Of a stretch of 64,000 nt of DNA, positions 35,270 to 53,321 are shown piece after piece. This DNA comes from Calvatia gigantea (taxonomy: Eukaryota; Basidiomycota; Agaricomycetes; Agaricales; Lycoperdaceae), in contig JACAAK010000013.1 in the NCBI GenBank assembly GCA_025093985.1, positions 1 to 64,000 of the forward strand, given 5' to 3'. The translations under genes were made by a program, and so were the position numbers. The notes under the pieces are model-generated. The model had not been told where the DNA came from, did not search any database, and worked only from the letters and a program-made list of their open reading frames with translations. Every line of letters begins with the position of its first letter. Position 1 is the stretch's first letter.

Positions 35270-36785
35270 GTGGGTGTGTTATAGTGAGATTGACTTTGTC
35301 CTTTGTCAACCTGATATCTGCAGGCAGTTGTAATATCAAAGGGAACTCCTTCTCGAAGGCTTTATCAACTATTTATAGCTATACACAACATAGTTATAAA
35401 TAGTCTTAGGTCTATGATCAGCTGTCTATTAACCTTCAATAGATAACTCTTATGAGGTCTTATAAAGTAAGCACAGTTGTCAAGAAGAGACTTCTTATAA
35501 TTAGACTATAAGAGAAGATGATAAGAGTTATAGATTGAGTCTCCACCTAACCAAGTAGAAACAATGCCATCTACTGGTCAAGTTGAGGGGTTTATATACT
35601 ACAATGGTATACTACTGTATTGTATTGTATTGGTATGTTACTTGTCTATATATAGTATATAAAAGTCATACAACTTCAAAGTAGTACGACTTTGAATTAT
35701 TATATAAGTCATTCTATTTATGTGTACTAAGTTCTAGGCATAGTCTATTAAAGTCTATTAAGTTCTAGGTAGATTCTAAGTATAGAGTATGTCTGGATTG
35801 TTCTAGTCTTAGTCTAGATTGTTACTAGACTTTCATCATAGGTCTAGATAGTATTAAGTATTAGAATAATACTTAATCTATTACTATTATCTTATCATAT
35901 GGATTATGCTGAGATATATAGTTGTCTTTCTGTAGTCCTTGTAGTATAGTCATAGTATGACTAAGTATACTGACTTGATCTTGTTATACTGTTAACGCTA
36001 AGGCTTCTGATAGAGGTCTTTGTATTATACAAGTCTTGTAAGACTTTGTATAAATTATTGTATAATCAATATAATATATTGATTATTATATAGCCAATTA
36101 TGATGTCATTGATTACATCATCATTCTTGACATTTATAATGTCATAAATATTGATATTCATAACAGAGTGTCAACTTGATGATGTTGAAGACTGGGTAAA
36201 GGTGTTTCATAGAGCAGGGGAGGTGGATGTAGAAACTGTATAAACTCAGTAACTCATTATACGCACAAGAACTGAGGTATTCAGCTACTGAGACTATGGT
36301 ACTTAAGCAATATCATAAAGCAGGGTCATACATAAAAACTTCATGTATCTAAGAGTCACAGCACTATGTTAAGTGTCCATCTATGAAATAGGTGCCCACC
36401 ATGCAAGTCTAACTGGCATGACAGTGGGTGCTCTGATGGCTACTATAGCACTCCAGATATCTTGGAGCAGTTTGGCAAATCAACACTCCCCTTCAAATTG
36501 TGGAGAGACTGAGCTCAGAGGTGAAATGCTTTACTTTGGGTGAGGGAAGTGCCTTGGTGAATACATTGGCAACCATGTCTTCAGTTGGGCAGTAAACAAG
36601 GTGTAGTTTTCCTTTTTCAATGACCCATTGAATGAAGTGATATCAGATGTCAATGTGCTTGGTATGAGCATGAAACTGGTGATCATGTGTGAGTGCAATG
36701 GCAGACTGGTTATCAGAAAAGAGGGTCATGGCACCAAGTTGGATGTTGAAGACTTGGGAAATGAGGGAATGAAGCCATAGTACTT
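35146..36785. repeat. 1.64-kb duplication of 32,564-34,202
   Basis: Nearly identical copy at offset 2,582 with one added base near 35,970. It contains the end of the Z LTR, GTGGG, the 888-bp LTR (35,277-36,165), the Copia LTR (36,169-36,485) and the Copia 3' coding end. It breaks at GTACTT, inside RNase H. Confidence 0.95.
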
Positions 36786-37107
36786 AAGACCTGTTTAACA
36801 GCCTCCCAGTGAGCCTCCCCTGGGTTCTTGGAGAAACATGATAAGACTTGGACAGCATATGCAATGTCAGGACAAGTGCTGAGGACCATGTACATAAGTG
36901 TACCAATGGCTTTCTGATATGGGATGTGTGCCATATGAGCAATGTTGGCTGTGGTTTTGGGAGCATTATCAGAGGTAAGGTGAATGGATGGTTCCATAGG
37001 GGAACTGGCAGGTTTTGTGTCCTCAAGGCCAAAGTGGCAGAGGGATATATCAATATATGACCATTGGAAGAGTAGTAACTTGCCTTCCTCCTAAATCCTC
37101 TTCACCT
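36486..37107 (-). pseudogene. Copia RT/RNase H 3' end, copy 2
   Basis: Contains the RT end (IPYQKAIGTLMYMVLSTCPD, FSKNPGEAHWEAVKQVL), then jumps directly to the last RNase H segment (36,785), deleting the RNase H core kept in copy 1. This piece is continuous, across Z2, with the Copia RT at 46,058. Confidence 0.8.
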
Positions 37108-37410
37108 TGTTGTGAACTTTTGACTATTCCTGTCTGATCCGTACTTGTCTACATTCCACCTCTACATCATGCCTGTTTCATCTATTCTAGCCCAGCAATC
37201 TCTGAGTATTGACTCATAGTACTATCACGCCATTATTGTCAGACATTTCATGTAGTATCTCCATCCATTCAACTGGATGCTCACTGTATTTAAGTGTACA
37301 TACACACTCCTGTATTCAGTATGCTTAACTACCTAGTTCTTTCCCCTTACTTGCCCTCAAGTCTTAGCCTAAGTTGCAACCTGAGGTTTACTCAGACTAA
37401 GGTTGTAACA
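37108..37410 (+). repeat. 5' LTR of Z2 (duplicated at 39,702-40,004)
   Basis: 303 bp, TGTTGTGAAC to GGTTGTAACA. The copy at 39,702-40,004 belongs to the second unit of the tandem duplication and is therefore an internal extra LTR. Confidence 0.95.
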
Positions 37411-37489
37411 TTTGGTTAAGTGTCCCCACCTCACCTTGCAAGGAGTAGGCTGAAACAGGCCTGAACAGGAGCAACCTAGGAGCTAGTAT

Positions 37490-38617
<1,128 letters not shown>

Positions 38618-38634
<17 letters not shown>

Positions 38635-39459
38635 AAAAAGCTTGTATTTAGGATATTAGACAAATTCTACGCGATTCCTCAGAGAAGAAAGCGCAAACTG
38701 AATCTAAAAGGGAAAATACAAATGGAAGGAAAAGAAATAACAGTCAACACCATCATAGACTCAGGATGCACAACCAGCAGCATCAGCAAGAAACTAGTAG
38801 ATGAAGAAAGACTCCCTACCTGGAAACTGGAACAACAAATTTTGGTACTAAATGTGGATAAAACACCTAACCAAGGCAGAAGAGTAATGGAGACCACCAC
38901 GATCAACATCAATATCCAGGGACATAAGGAACAAATTGAGGCCTCAGTCGTACAACTACAGGACAGAGCAGAAATCTTCCTAGGACATGATTGGCTAGTT
39001 AAACATAACCCAGAGGTAAATTGGAACAATGGAGAGATCAAGTTCACCTGATGCCCACCAGGCTGCCAATTCCCCCATCAGAACATTCCTATCACCGAAA
39101 AAATATGAAGCATAGCCACTACAGAAGACTTATGGGAAGAAGAAGATAAACCAGACCCAACTGAACCAGAAGACCTACCAGACTACATACAACCGTTCAT
39201 GCACTTATTCAACAAAACGACATTCAACAAGCTCCCAGAATGAACTGAATGGGACCACGAGATAGTCCTAACCAAAGATGCCCCAAAAGAAATAAGTGCA
39301 GGGACATACAACATGACGGTCAAAGAACAGGATGAACTCAAGTCATTCATCAAGGAAAACCTAGAATTGGGAAGAATACGACCATTGAAATCCCCATATG
39401 CAGCCCAACATTCTTCATCCCAAAGAAAGATGGATCCAAAAGGCTAATCCAAGACTACA
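38618..39459 (+). pseudogene. Z2 protease and RT start, first unit
   Basis: Protease with IIDSGCTTSSISKKL and FLGHDWLVKHNP, then the linker and the first RT residues, cut where the tandem duplication returns to Copia flank. The intact DSG here contrasts with DLG in Z1. Confidence 0.85.
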
Positions 39460-40083
39460 GTCAGGACAAGTGCTGAGGACCATGTACATAAGTGTACCAA
39501 TGGCTTTCTGATATGGGATGTGTGCCATATGAGCAATGTTGGCTGTGGTTTTGGGAGCATTATCAGAGGTAAGGTGAATGGATGGTTCCATAGGGGAACT
39601 GGCAGGTTTTGTGTCCTCAAGGCCAAAGTGGCAGAGGGATATATCAATATATGACCATTGGAAGAGTAGTAACTTGCCTTCCTCCTAAATCCTCTTCACC
39701 TTGTTGTGAACTTTTGACTATTCCTGTCTGATCCGTACTTGTCTACATTCCACCTCTACATCATGCCTGTTTCATCTATTCTAGCCCAGCAATCTCTGAG
39801 TATTGACTCATAGTACTATCACGCCATTATTGTCAGACATTTCATGTAGTATCTCCATCCATTCAACTGGATGCTCACTGTATTTAAGTGTACATACACA
39901 CTCCTGTATTCAGTATGCTTAACTACCTAGTTCTTTCCCCTTACTTGCCCTCAAGTCTTAGCCTAAGTTGCAACCTGAGGTTTACTCAGACTAAGGTTGT
40001 AACATTTGGTTAAGTGTCCCCACCTCACCTTGCAAGGAGTAGGCTGAAACAGGCCTGAACAGGAGCAACCTAGGAGCTAGTAT

Positions 40084-44713
<4,630 letters not shown>

Positions 44714-44741
44714 GCAACCCAAACAAAGAAACTAAACAGAC

Positions 44742-45731
44742 ATGCCTGCCTCCCAATCTAACCGTATCGCTATTGACTCTCTCATTCACCCCACACCCAC
44801 CAGAATCTCCTCCCTCCCATTCCCTGAACCAGGCAACAGCTGAGCACCTGCTTCCCAAGGAACCCGCTATAACCTTGCAAAGACGCCATCCCCAGCACAA
44901 GGCCTCCTTGAAGCTCTGCTCAAGGATGTTGATAAAGCAACCAACAGTGAAATTGAGAACATCACTGCCCAAAACAGATAGCTAGTCGTAAACTGATACA
45001 TTACCCTTGCCACTGCATGCATCACCTTCGCTGACATGTATGCAGGGTTTACCAACGCATCCTCCTCCACCAACCAGCACATCCCCGCTATCTTCCAAGC
45101 CCTAGACCAATCTACCCTCACCCCCAGTGAATGAGATCAGGTCCAAGGACTTCAAAGCCAAATCAACTTAGGCCTTGAGGTCTTCAATCACCTCAATATC
45201 ACCAATATCTTCCTTGAGCTTGCAGATGTAGCCATGAAGCTACTTGGAAGAGATAAAACAAACGAAGACCCCAATATCAACACCCTGGTTGACAGGATTC
45301 ACATCACACTCTCTGAATTGCATGACACAGTTAATCCCTCCCTGCCATCTTGCACCAATACCCCCATGGATGAAGAAGTCACGGTCTCCATGAAGGAAGA
45401 AGTCAATGCTCTCCGCCACTTCATAAAAACCATCACCCCACTGCAACTCACATCAGTTTTTCTTCTACCCACAAGATTCCGCACTGTACTACCAGGACAA
45501 GAGAAAGACCAACACTACTGGAAATTGATAGTCAAGAGCTGCTGGAACAGCTCCACCACCACTGAGTTCCCCTTCAATAGCGTCCCAGTCTCTATCCATC
45601 AAGACAGTCACAGTCATTTGCCCGTTTTCTTCACAAAATCAAACAATGGAAAATTCCTTATCGCATCCACCAAGAAAGCACTCGCCACCACCATAGTGAA
45701 TGGAGACTTTGATGAGCTTCCTGAGGCATGA
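44742..45731 (+). pseudogene. Z2 third ORF
   Basis: 330-codon frame from ATG 44,742 (MPASQ) to TGA 45,731, the counterpart of 27,658-26,675 in Z1. It carries four stops in its first half (TGA, TAG and TGA at mutated CGA or CAG) and is open from 45,234. Its conservation between Z1 and Z2 at the protein level despite base changes suggests past coding function. No known domain. Confidence 0.65.
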
Positions 45732-45749
45732 AGCCTGAGCAGAGGGTAT

Positions 45750-46052
45750 TGTTGTGAACTTTTGACTATTCCTGTCTGATCTGTACTTGTCTACATTCCA
45801 CCTCTACATCATGCCTGTTTCATCTATTCTAGCCTAGCAATCTCTGAGTATTGACTCATAGTACTATTGTGCCATTATTGTCAGATGTTTCATGTAGTAC
45901 CTCCATCCATTCAACTGGATGCTCACTGTATTTAAGTGTACATACACACTCCTGTATTCAGTACGCTTAATCACCTAGTTCTCTCCCCTTACTTGCCCTC
46001 AAGTCTTAGCCTAAGTTGCAACCTGAGGTTTACTCAGACTAAGGTCATAACA
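45750..46052 (+). repeat. 3' LTR of Z2
   Basis: 303 bp, TGTTGTGAAC to GGTCATAACA, closely similar to 37,108-37,410. Differences include CG/TG and CG/CA pairs. The purine-rich AGCAGAGGGTAT precedes it as polypurine tract. Confidence 0.9.
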
Positions 46053-46057
46053 CACCT

Positions 46058-49000
46058 CAATGCCTAATAGCCAATGTAACTCCCCTAGATCTGTCACCTC
46101 TACAAAATCTGCCACCCGTTTCTTAACCCAATTGATCTGTGTGAGTTTGGTACCTGCAAGTGTGCAGTTGTCAACATAAATGGCAAAGATGATGAGATTG
46201 GGTGTGATGTTGAGAATGAACATACATGGGTCACTATCAGATCACATGAACCCAATGTTGTCAACCAGGATTTCACATAGATGTTGATACCAACATCACC
46301 CTGACTGCTTCAATCTATAGAGAGTCTTGCAAAGTCAGCAGACCTTGCAAGGATGTTCTAGATCTTTGAAACCAGGTAGTTGCCACATGTAAATTACTTC
46401 ATCATCAGTCAGCTTCCTATTTAGGTAAGCACCCTTGATATCAATTTGGTGAATCTCCATGTCCCAGGCTGCAGAGACAGTGAGGATTGCTCAGATTGAT
46501 GCAAGTTTTACAACCAGTGCATAGGTATCAAAATAGTCAATGCCTGACACTTGGGAGAATCCCTGTGCCATGAGGTATGCCTTGTAGCAGACAGCATTCC
46601 CTTGGGCATCTTTCTTGACTTTGTAAACCCACTTTGATCTGATGACATTTGCTTTAGACAGCAAGTCTGTGAGTTCCCATGTTCCCACTTACATCAGCAT
46701 AGCATACTTCTCTTCCATCCCACTATGCCACTGTGGCCAGTCTGGCCTCCTCATGGCCTCCTTCAAGGTTTTTGGCTCTATAGACTCTACTTCATCTATC
46801 TCCAATGAGAATGCCCAAACTTCCTCCTAATCTGCCTTTTCAACAAAGGTAACAGCACAGCCTTCAAGGATGTCAAGAGCTTTCTGGCTAGGATTTCAGG
46901 TTTGATGTGGGAATTCTATGGGTGTATCATCATCACCATCTATGTTGGTAGTGACAGGTTTTGGCTTGGATGTAGGGTTGGCAGTAGTGGGTATAGTGGT
47001 GGGCTCAAGGACAGATGCTGAATTCTTGGTACCTTCCAAGGTGAGTATTGATTCATGTTGAATCTCACTTGTTAACTGATCCTCCCCTTTGAGATTTGGG
47101 TTAGTGAATGTAATGTTCCACTCAATGTGAACAGCTCCAGTGTCTGGATACAAGATCTGCATGCCATTACTGTTGTCATCAAAGCCCAACCATTTTCCTT
47201 CCTTTGCATGTGGATCCAACTTATCACCCCCTCCTTGGAAAACCCAACACACCTTGCCCCACTCACATAGGTCCTTCAGGTCTGGTCTTCATTTGTATAC
47301 CATCTCAAAAGGAGTTTTCCCTGGGATCACCCTTGTACTAGTCCTATTCATCAACCATACAATATGCTGGGCACATTTTGCCCATAATGATTTTGGAAGC
47401 TGTGCAACATGGTTGAGTGCCTGAACATGCTTGAGGATAGTACAGTTTCAACATTCTGCTATGCCATTGTGCTGTGGAGTGTCATGGACAGTGAGTTTGA
47501 CTTGAGTGCCTTGTGATTGTAGATATTCATGAAAAGCATTTCTTGTGTATTTGCCTCTATGGTCTGTGTGTAGCATCTTGATCTGGGCACAGAATTGTGT
47601 CTTGTACCATATCTCAAAGGTTTTGTAGGCCTTTGGGATCTCTGATTTCACTGTAAGGAACTCAATATGAGTCCATCTAGAGTAATCATCAGTGAATATA
47701 ACATAGTACTTCTTTCCTTTCAAGTCTCAACTGTCACTGGTCCCCAGATGTCAGAGTGAATTTCAGCAGCAAATTCCTTTGCTCCCTCACCATGGTACTC
47801 CTTTGCTACTCCTTTTTGTGTTGACTTCGCAAACACACATGCCTCACAGAAGAGTTTGGTACCCCCATCCACTTCTAGTCTCAATCCTGTCACCATTCCA
47901 TCCCTGACTAACTTCTTAGCTGCATCAGGTACAATGTGACCAAGATGGTAGTGTATTAAATCTAGTATGAGTATCTCTCTAACAGCATTGACTTCCAGTT
48001 CACCCTCAGCCTCTCTTAGAATCCTATACAGGCCCTTTCTATTTTGTGGAATTTCTGTGATGCAGGTCCCACTTGGATTATGGATAACACACTTCCTATT
48101 TGCAAAGGTTGTTGTAAACCCTACCTCATTGAGGCAGCCAATTGACACAAGTGTATAGCCAGCCTCTGGAGAGTATAAGACTTTCTTTAGCTGTAATTTT
48201 AAGGTCATCCCTCCATTTGGTATGTCAAGGATGATATTCCCCTTTCCAATGGCACTGAAATTCTGTTTATTTGTAGTATGGAGAGGTCATGAGGGGGTGC
48301 TCTCAAATGTGGTGAAGGCATTGTGATATGAGGAAATGTGTTGTGATGTCCCTGAATCAAAAATCTCAATCTGTATTGTGGTAAGTGGTTCTTGGACCTG
48401 GCCTACAGTGACTTCATCACTAATATCACACACATTGGCATCAGAGTTGTCCTCTTTGTCAGCTTCCTCAATAAACCACTCCCCTTCAAGATCACCTATT
48501 TCCATCATTATCAATGTGGATACCCAATCATCATTGTCATCTACCCTGGTATCTGACTCATTATCTTCAGCACCAATCTCTACAGCAAGAGACTTGTCAA
48601 AGTCATCTTCAATTATGTTAGCCAAACTACTACCACCACCCTTTCCCTTTTCTTGGGGGCTGGTCCCACCACTGTAGTTTCCCTCCCAAGTAGTCCTCTT
48701 CTTAGGGCATTCATGCCACCAGTGCCTGAATTCTCCACATTCATGGCACTTCCCCTTTCTCCCTTCCTTCTTTGGCTGCCCAACTGACTTGCCTCCACCT
48801 CTGACAAACATGGCATTGTCCACATCCAGCTTGGATGAAGATTTCCCAGAATGATTAGATCAGGTGTGCTCCCATTTGTCACTGATCAGAATGATCAAGA
48901 TATCAGGGTCTATAGTATGGTTAAGGGATGAGTGAAGACAGGCAGCTGAGAGCTGTCCAGATGTGAAATTTGAGAGCTAATGAGGTAGGGAAGATATGAC

Positions 49001-49154
49001 TGTGCTTTGGTAGTCATCATCACTAATTTGGACACTGACAGCCAACAATTCATTTCACTTTACACTAAGGCCATTCAAGAAGAGTCGAACATCACCCTTG
49101 TTTGGACAATGGGATGCCATGAAGTTATGGCAAAGGCATGCCTGTGAGAAGGCA
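46058..49154 (-). pseudogene. Ty1/Copia gag-pol
   Basis: Minus strand. Gag region from 49,154 (ISDDDYQSTVISSLP; zinc knuckle CHECGEFRHWWHEC at about 48,740). Protease FDSGTSQHIS near 48,350. GAG-pre-integrase YHLGHI and CEACVFAKST (48,208-47,800). Integrase core HSDIWGP, LHTDHRGKY, PQHNGIAEC (47,760-47,448). RT SKWVYKVKKDAQGN (46,640), QIDIKGAYLN and catalytic box AIYVDNCTLAG near 46,165, with the second Asp changed to Asn. LGELHWLLGIEV is at the Z2 junction. The element continues at 37,107-33,586. Gag is cut at 49,154 by X'. Many stops. Confidence 0.9.
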
Positions 49155-49824
49155 CCTGTTAAGTGCGGGTCACGTGGGTGAGACGACCAGAGTCTAGATG
49201 CCTGGGGATGATGCATGGATGTGGATGAAGATGGACGAAGTGGGCAAACTCAGGAGGACCATGGCTTCAACATATTTGTTGCGCCCTTCTGCCAACAAGT
49301 GGTCCTAACTTCAGAATAAGGGACAAGGACAGAGGCAGAGGCAGAGACAGAGATAGAGACAGAGGTAGAATAGAAGTAGTGTGTTGCTAAGTAGATTTCA
49401 GACTGAGGATTACAGGCGAAGTAACTATGGTTTATATATGTGAGGAAGTGTGGTTCTACAAAAGGAAACTACTACAGTAAGGGACAAAACCGTTCCAATG
49501 TTTTGAACTTTTCAGAAGATCAGCTCATAACTCAAGGACTACTGTGGCTGTGCACTTCCTAATTTAATTGTAGATAGTCCAGTATCTTATCTAATCATAT
49601 GCAAAGTATGATTATGTAATCCTTTGTTTTGGGGGAGTTATTAATTAATTAATATTTTAAGTACATTGGAACAGTTTTGTCCCTCTCAAATTCTGAGCAC
49701 ATGACTTCGTTTATTGCAATCAAATAAATACAAATAAAATCATGTGACCATGTAGGGTGATGTATAAATGGATGTGCTTATTCTCAGGTGCAAATTAACT
49801 CCCCCACTATACCTTTACAACTAT

Positions 49825-50872
49825 ATGCGCTCTCTTTCCTCTACTCAGACCAATAGAGTCCTCTCTTACCTGGACCAAGGGAAATCTGCTCATCATATTG
49901 CTTCTATTACTGGTCTGGGAGTCAGTACTATTTCTAGGATTCGCTCCAAACATAGATCAACACTTTCCAAATCTGTTGGTGGCCGCCCATCTAAACTTTC
50001 TCCCTCTGATATCCACTATTCTGTTCGCCTCATCACCTCTCGCAAGGCTGACAATGCCTCCCAAGTCACCAAATCACTTCAAAATGTTATTGCCCAGCCT
50101 GTATCCACCAAAACAGTGCGCAGGGCACTCAGAGGAGCTGGAATGAAGGCTGTAGTCAAGCAGAAACGACCTAAACTTACTGCTGTCCATAGGAGGAAAA
50201 GGTTGGAGTGGGCAGAAGCACATGTTAACTGGACCCTGGAGGACTGGAAGAGGGTTATTTGGACAGATGAGTCCAAAATCAATCGGTTTGGATCAGATGG
50301 AAGGGTTTGGGTATAGAAAAAGGCAGGAGAGGGGCTGAATGATAGATTGGTTGAGGGAACAGTCAAGTTTGGTGGAGGAAATGTGATGATCTGGGGTTGT
50401 ATGCTGTGGGATGGAGTGGGGTTTGCCTTGAGTGCCTTGTGATTGTAGATATTCATGAAAAGCATTTCTTGTGTATTTGCCTCTATGGTCTGTGTGTAGC
50501 ATCTTGATCTGGGCACAGAATTGTGTCTTGTACCATATCTCAAAGGTTTTGTAGGATATGGTCTTCCAACAGGACAATGACCCCAAACACAAGAGCAAAA
50601 AGGCTACAAACTGGCTAGATGAGTCTGAATTGGAGGTTATGGTATGGCCCCCACAGTCTCCAGACCTTAATCCCATTGAACATCTCTGGACTCACCTCAA
50701 GAATAAGCTGGGAGAGTATGATACTCCTCCTGATAGCATGAATACCCTATGGGAGAGGATACAAAAGGAGTGGGATGACATAGAACCAGAAGTGTGTCAG
50801 AATCTGATAGAGAGTATGCCTAGGAGGGTCCAGGCAGTTTTACAGGCCAAGGGAGCTTATACCAGGTACTAG
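49825..50872 (+). pseudogene. Tc1-type DD34E transposase, damaged
   Basis: Helix-turn-helix region (LDQGKSAHHIASITGLGVST), GRPSKLS hook, second HTH, then the catalytic triad: D in WTDESKINRFG, D in FQQDNDPKHKSKK, and E 34 residues later in SPDLNPIEHLW. An in-frame TAG follows GRVWV at about 50,314. Between WGCMLWDGVGFA and the second catalytic Asp, 129 bp (50,427-50,555) are a piece of Copia integrase, replacing about forty transposase residues. I chose ATG 49,825 (MRSLSSTQ) because the family usually starts just before the first HTH; an upstream ATG lies at 49,768. Not functional. Confidence 0.9.
50427..50555 (-). repeat. 129-bp Copia integrase patch inside transposase
   Basis: Identical base for base to 47,501-47,629 of the Copia element, in the same orientation on the plus strand. 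The left joint shares GTTTG and the right joint shares GTAGG. It interrupts the transposase but keeps the spacing roughly unchanged. Confidence 0.95.
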
Positions 50873-51314
50873 AATACCCATTTTGTATATAAATTTCAAG
50901 AGGGACAAAACTGTTCCAATGCACTTAAAATATTAATTAATTAATAACTCCCCTAAAACAAAGGATTACATAATCATACTTTGCATATGATTAGATAAGA
51001 TACTGGACTATCTACAATTAAATTAGGAAGTGCACAGCCACAGTAGTCCTTGAGATATGAGCTGATCTTCTGAGAAGTTCAAAACATTGGAACGGTTTTG
51101 TCCCTTACTGTATGACTTCAGGTGTGGGCCAGGTATGGCCACTAGATAAAAACACTGGGAATGCAACTAGCTAAAAGGAATAAGGTGAAACAGGAACAAT
51201 ATGAATGGTAAAAGGGATTGCAAGAGAAATGGGAGTAGGTATGATGACTGGAGAAATGTACAAGGAGGATAATTGGAAATTAACATCAGACATAATAGTA
51301 AGAATGGAGAGCAG

Positions 51315-51862
51315 TGTCATGACCTGCGCACATTCGCCTGCTCTTACCTGCTTCCCCCACTCATAGTCATCATTACCTTAGTCTGGCTGCATTGGGTGCT
51401 CTTCATTCTTTCTGTCAGTCAGTCTGATATCCTGTTTTCCATCTTAATCTCCATTCCCTTCAACTTCTCCACTATCGCCTTATAGTTAGAACTCAATCCT
51501 GGTGTCTTGTTAGATGGCTGTCCTCAGTGGCTGTCCATTCTTCATTCACCATTACTTTCATACTTCCTGCTTTTCAGACTAGTATATAAACCTAGTCCCC
51601 ATGCTTGTAAATCCTCAGTCTGATTATCGACCACGATTATACCCTCTGATCCTGTTCCTCTCTGTCTCTGTTCCTCCGACCCTCTGACCCTACTCCCTCC
51701 TGAAATATGGACTTCAATGACAGCAGGAAGGCACAACACATATGTTGAAGCTGCTGAGTCCAAATCTCATACTTGTCCGAATTCACCTGCTCCATACATT
51801 CTCACCTGACATCACCTGGCAGCTAATCTTCGGCCAATATCCCGTGTAACCCAATCATAACA
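51315..51862 (+). repeat. 5' LTR of X
   Basis: 548 bp, TGTCATGACC to AATCATAACA, nearly identical to 58,351-58,898. TATA box TATATAAA at 51,583-51,590. Confidence 0.95.
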
Positions 51863-51917
51863 GTATAATCAGACTCCACTCCTTTGTCGTTCCCTTGTCC
51901 CTTTATCACTAATTACT

Positions 51918-53321
51918 ATGTCTACCATGATCACCAGGTCACAAACTGCTTCCAAAGCCTGGAAGGTTTCTGTTGCCAGAAGCCGGAAGGCCACCACACC
52001 ACTTTCCTACAGAACCCCTCAATGCAGAGCTTCTCCAGTAGTATCACTCCAAAGAACCCCCTTCGAAGAGGTCTTGCAGGAAGGGCTTGATCCCAATCAT
52101 GAAAATGATGAGGACTGGTTACCCAACCAAGGTGAGAACCAGAATCAGGACCCTTTCAATGATGGACCCCCAGATCCTGGAGATGGTAATGATGGTGATG
52201 ATGGTGAAGCCCCTCCTGACAGTAATGCCGGTGATGACGGTGCCTCTAATCCACAATGCCAAGGTTTGACAATGGCGGAAGCCATTGTACTTTTGGCTGA
52301 CAAGCTAGATAATTGGGCCCATTCTCAGCTGCCCCAAGTATCCTGAACCCCCCGCACTAAGGCCTGTGAACCTAACACGTTTAGCGGTGCTAACCCCGAG
52401 GAACTCCATCAGTTTCTGTTCCAATGTCGGCTCTACTTTTGCTCCAACCCCTCGCTCTTTCTGACCGACAACAATAAGGTGAACTTCGCACTCACCTATT
52501 TGACCGATACTGCTCTCCGATGGTTCAAGACAGCTATCAACCAAGAGGAGACTCTTGGCACTGTCCATCTGTGGACCTCCGACTGGGACCTTTTCGTCCT
52601 GGAGCTCAAAACCAATTTCAGGATTGCAGACCTGTGTGGCGAATCCGCTGAACTTTTAGACAACCTTTGGATGAAACACTCTGACAAAATCACCAACTAC
52701 AACGTTGAGTTCATGCAGCTGTCATCACAGCTCAATTGGAATGATGAGGTGCTCTGCCACCGATACTACAAAGGGCTCCTGGATTGTCTCCAGGACTCCT
52801 TATCCAGTCGCCCCACTGGTAAGCCCACCACTTTCGTCCTGATGTGGGAGATTACTCTCCCCTTTGATAACCATTATTGGGAGCATCAGCGTAAAAAGAC
52901 TCGGGCAAAGTTGGCTGCCGAAACAACGTCTGCTTCTCTCAGCAGGAGGCCTGGCCAGAACCCGTCCTCTTCCACCAACACCAACAACACCAACAACACC
53001 AGCAGCACTAACAACAAGCCCAACAACACCAGCACCAAGGGCAACAACTCCAAGCCCTTGACGTCTACTGCTACCCCCTCCTCTTCCACCTCGAAGTCCA
53101 CTTCGTCGACAAAGCCCGATTTGACCAACAAGCTCGGCAAGGACAGCAAGCTGACTACCAATGAGCGCAAATGGCGCTTGGACAACAACCTCTGTCTCTT
53201 CTGCAGAAACGCAGGACACAAGGTGAGTGAGTGTAGGAAGAAAGCTGCCTTGGCTGTGAAGGCTGTGGCCCAACTTGCTGAGGCAGTCGACAGGAACTCT
53301 GATAAGAGTTCGGGAAACTAA
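51918..53321 (+). CDS. X gag (one internal TGA)
   Basis: ATG 51,918. The N terminus is basic, then Asp/Asn-rich. TGA at 52,344-52,346 (in an arginine context) interrupts otherwise open sequence. The capsid region follows (NTFSGANPEELHQFLFQC, LTYLTDTALRWFKTA, WDLFVLELKTNF), then a long Asn/Thr/Ser linker and zinc knuckle CLFCRNAGHKVSEC (C-x2-C-x4-H-x4-C). It ends SSGN then TAA at 53,319, directly after the slippery heptamer. Confidence 0.85.

Larger units (their letters stand above)
49475..51110 (+). mobile_element. Tc1/mariner transposon
   Basis: 1,636 bp between TA target duplications (49,473-49,474 and 51,111-51,112). The terminal inverted repeats are unusually long, 212 bp each (49,475-49,686 and 50,899-51,110), start CAGTAAGGGACAAAAC and have only a handful of mismatches. 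It encodes one transposase. Inserted in the LTR of X'. Confidence 0.95.
49155..51314 (-). repeat. Left part of the X' LTR, split by Tc1
   Basis: 49,155-49,472 and 51,113-51,314 align, with gaps, to the X LTR: TGTTAAGTGCGGGTCACG start, purine repeat, TTTATATATG near 49,430, GGATGGCCA-like block. The remaining LTR end is 58,899-59,007. It contains a GACAGA/GGCAGA hexamer run at about 49,329-49,372. It is the 3' LTR of the minus-strand element X', inserted in Copia gag. Confidence 0.6.

Noticed and set aside
48336..48677. Plus-strand 113-codon ORF opposite Copia gag
   Set aside because: Shadow of the acidic Copia gag region with no independent signal.
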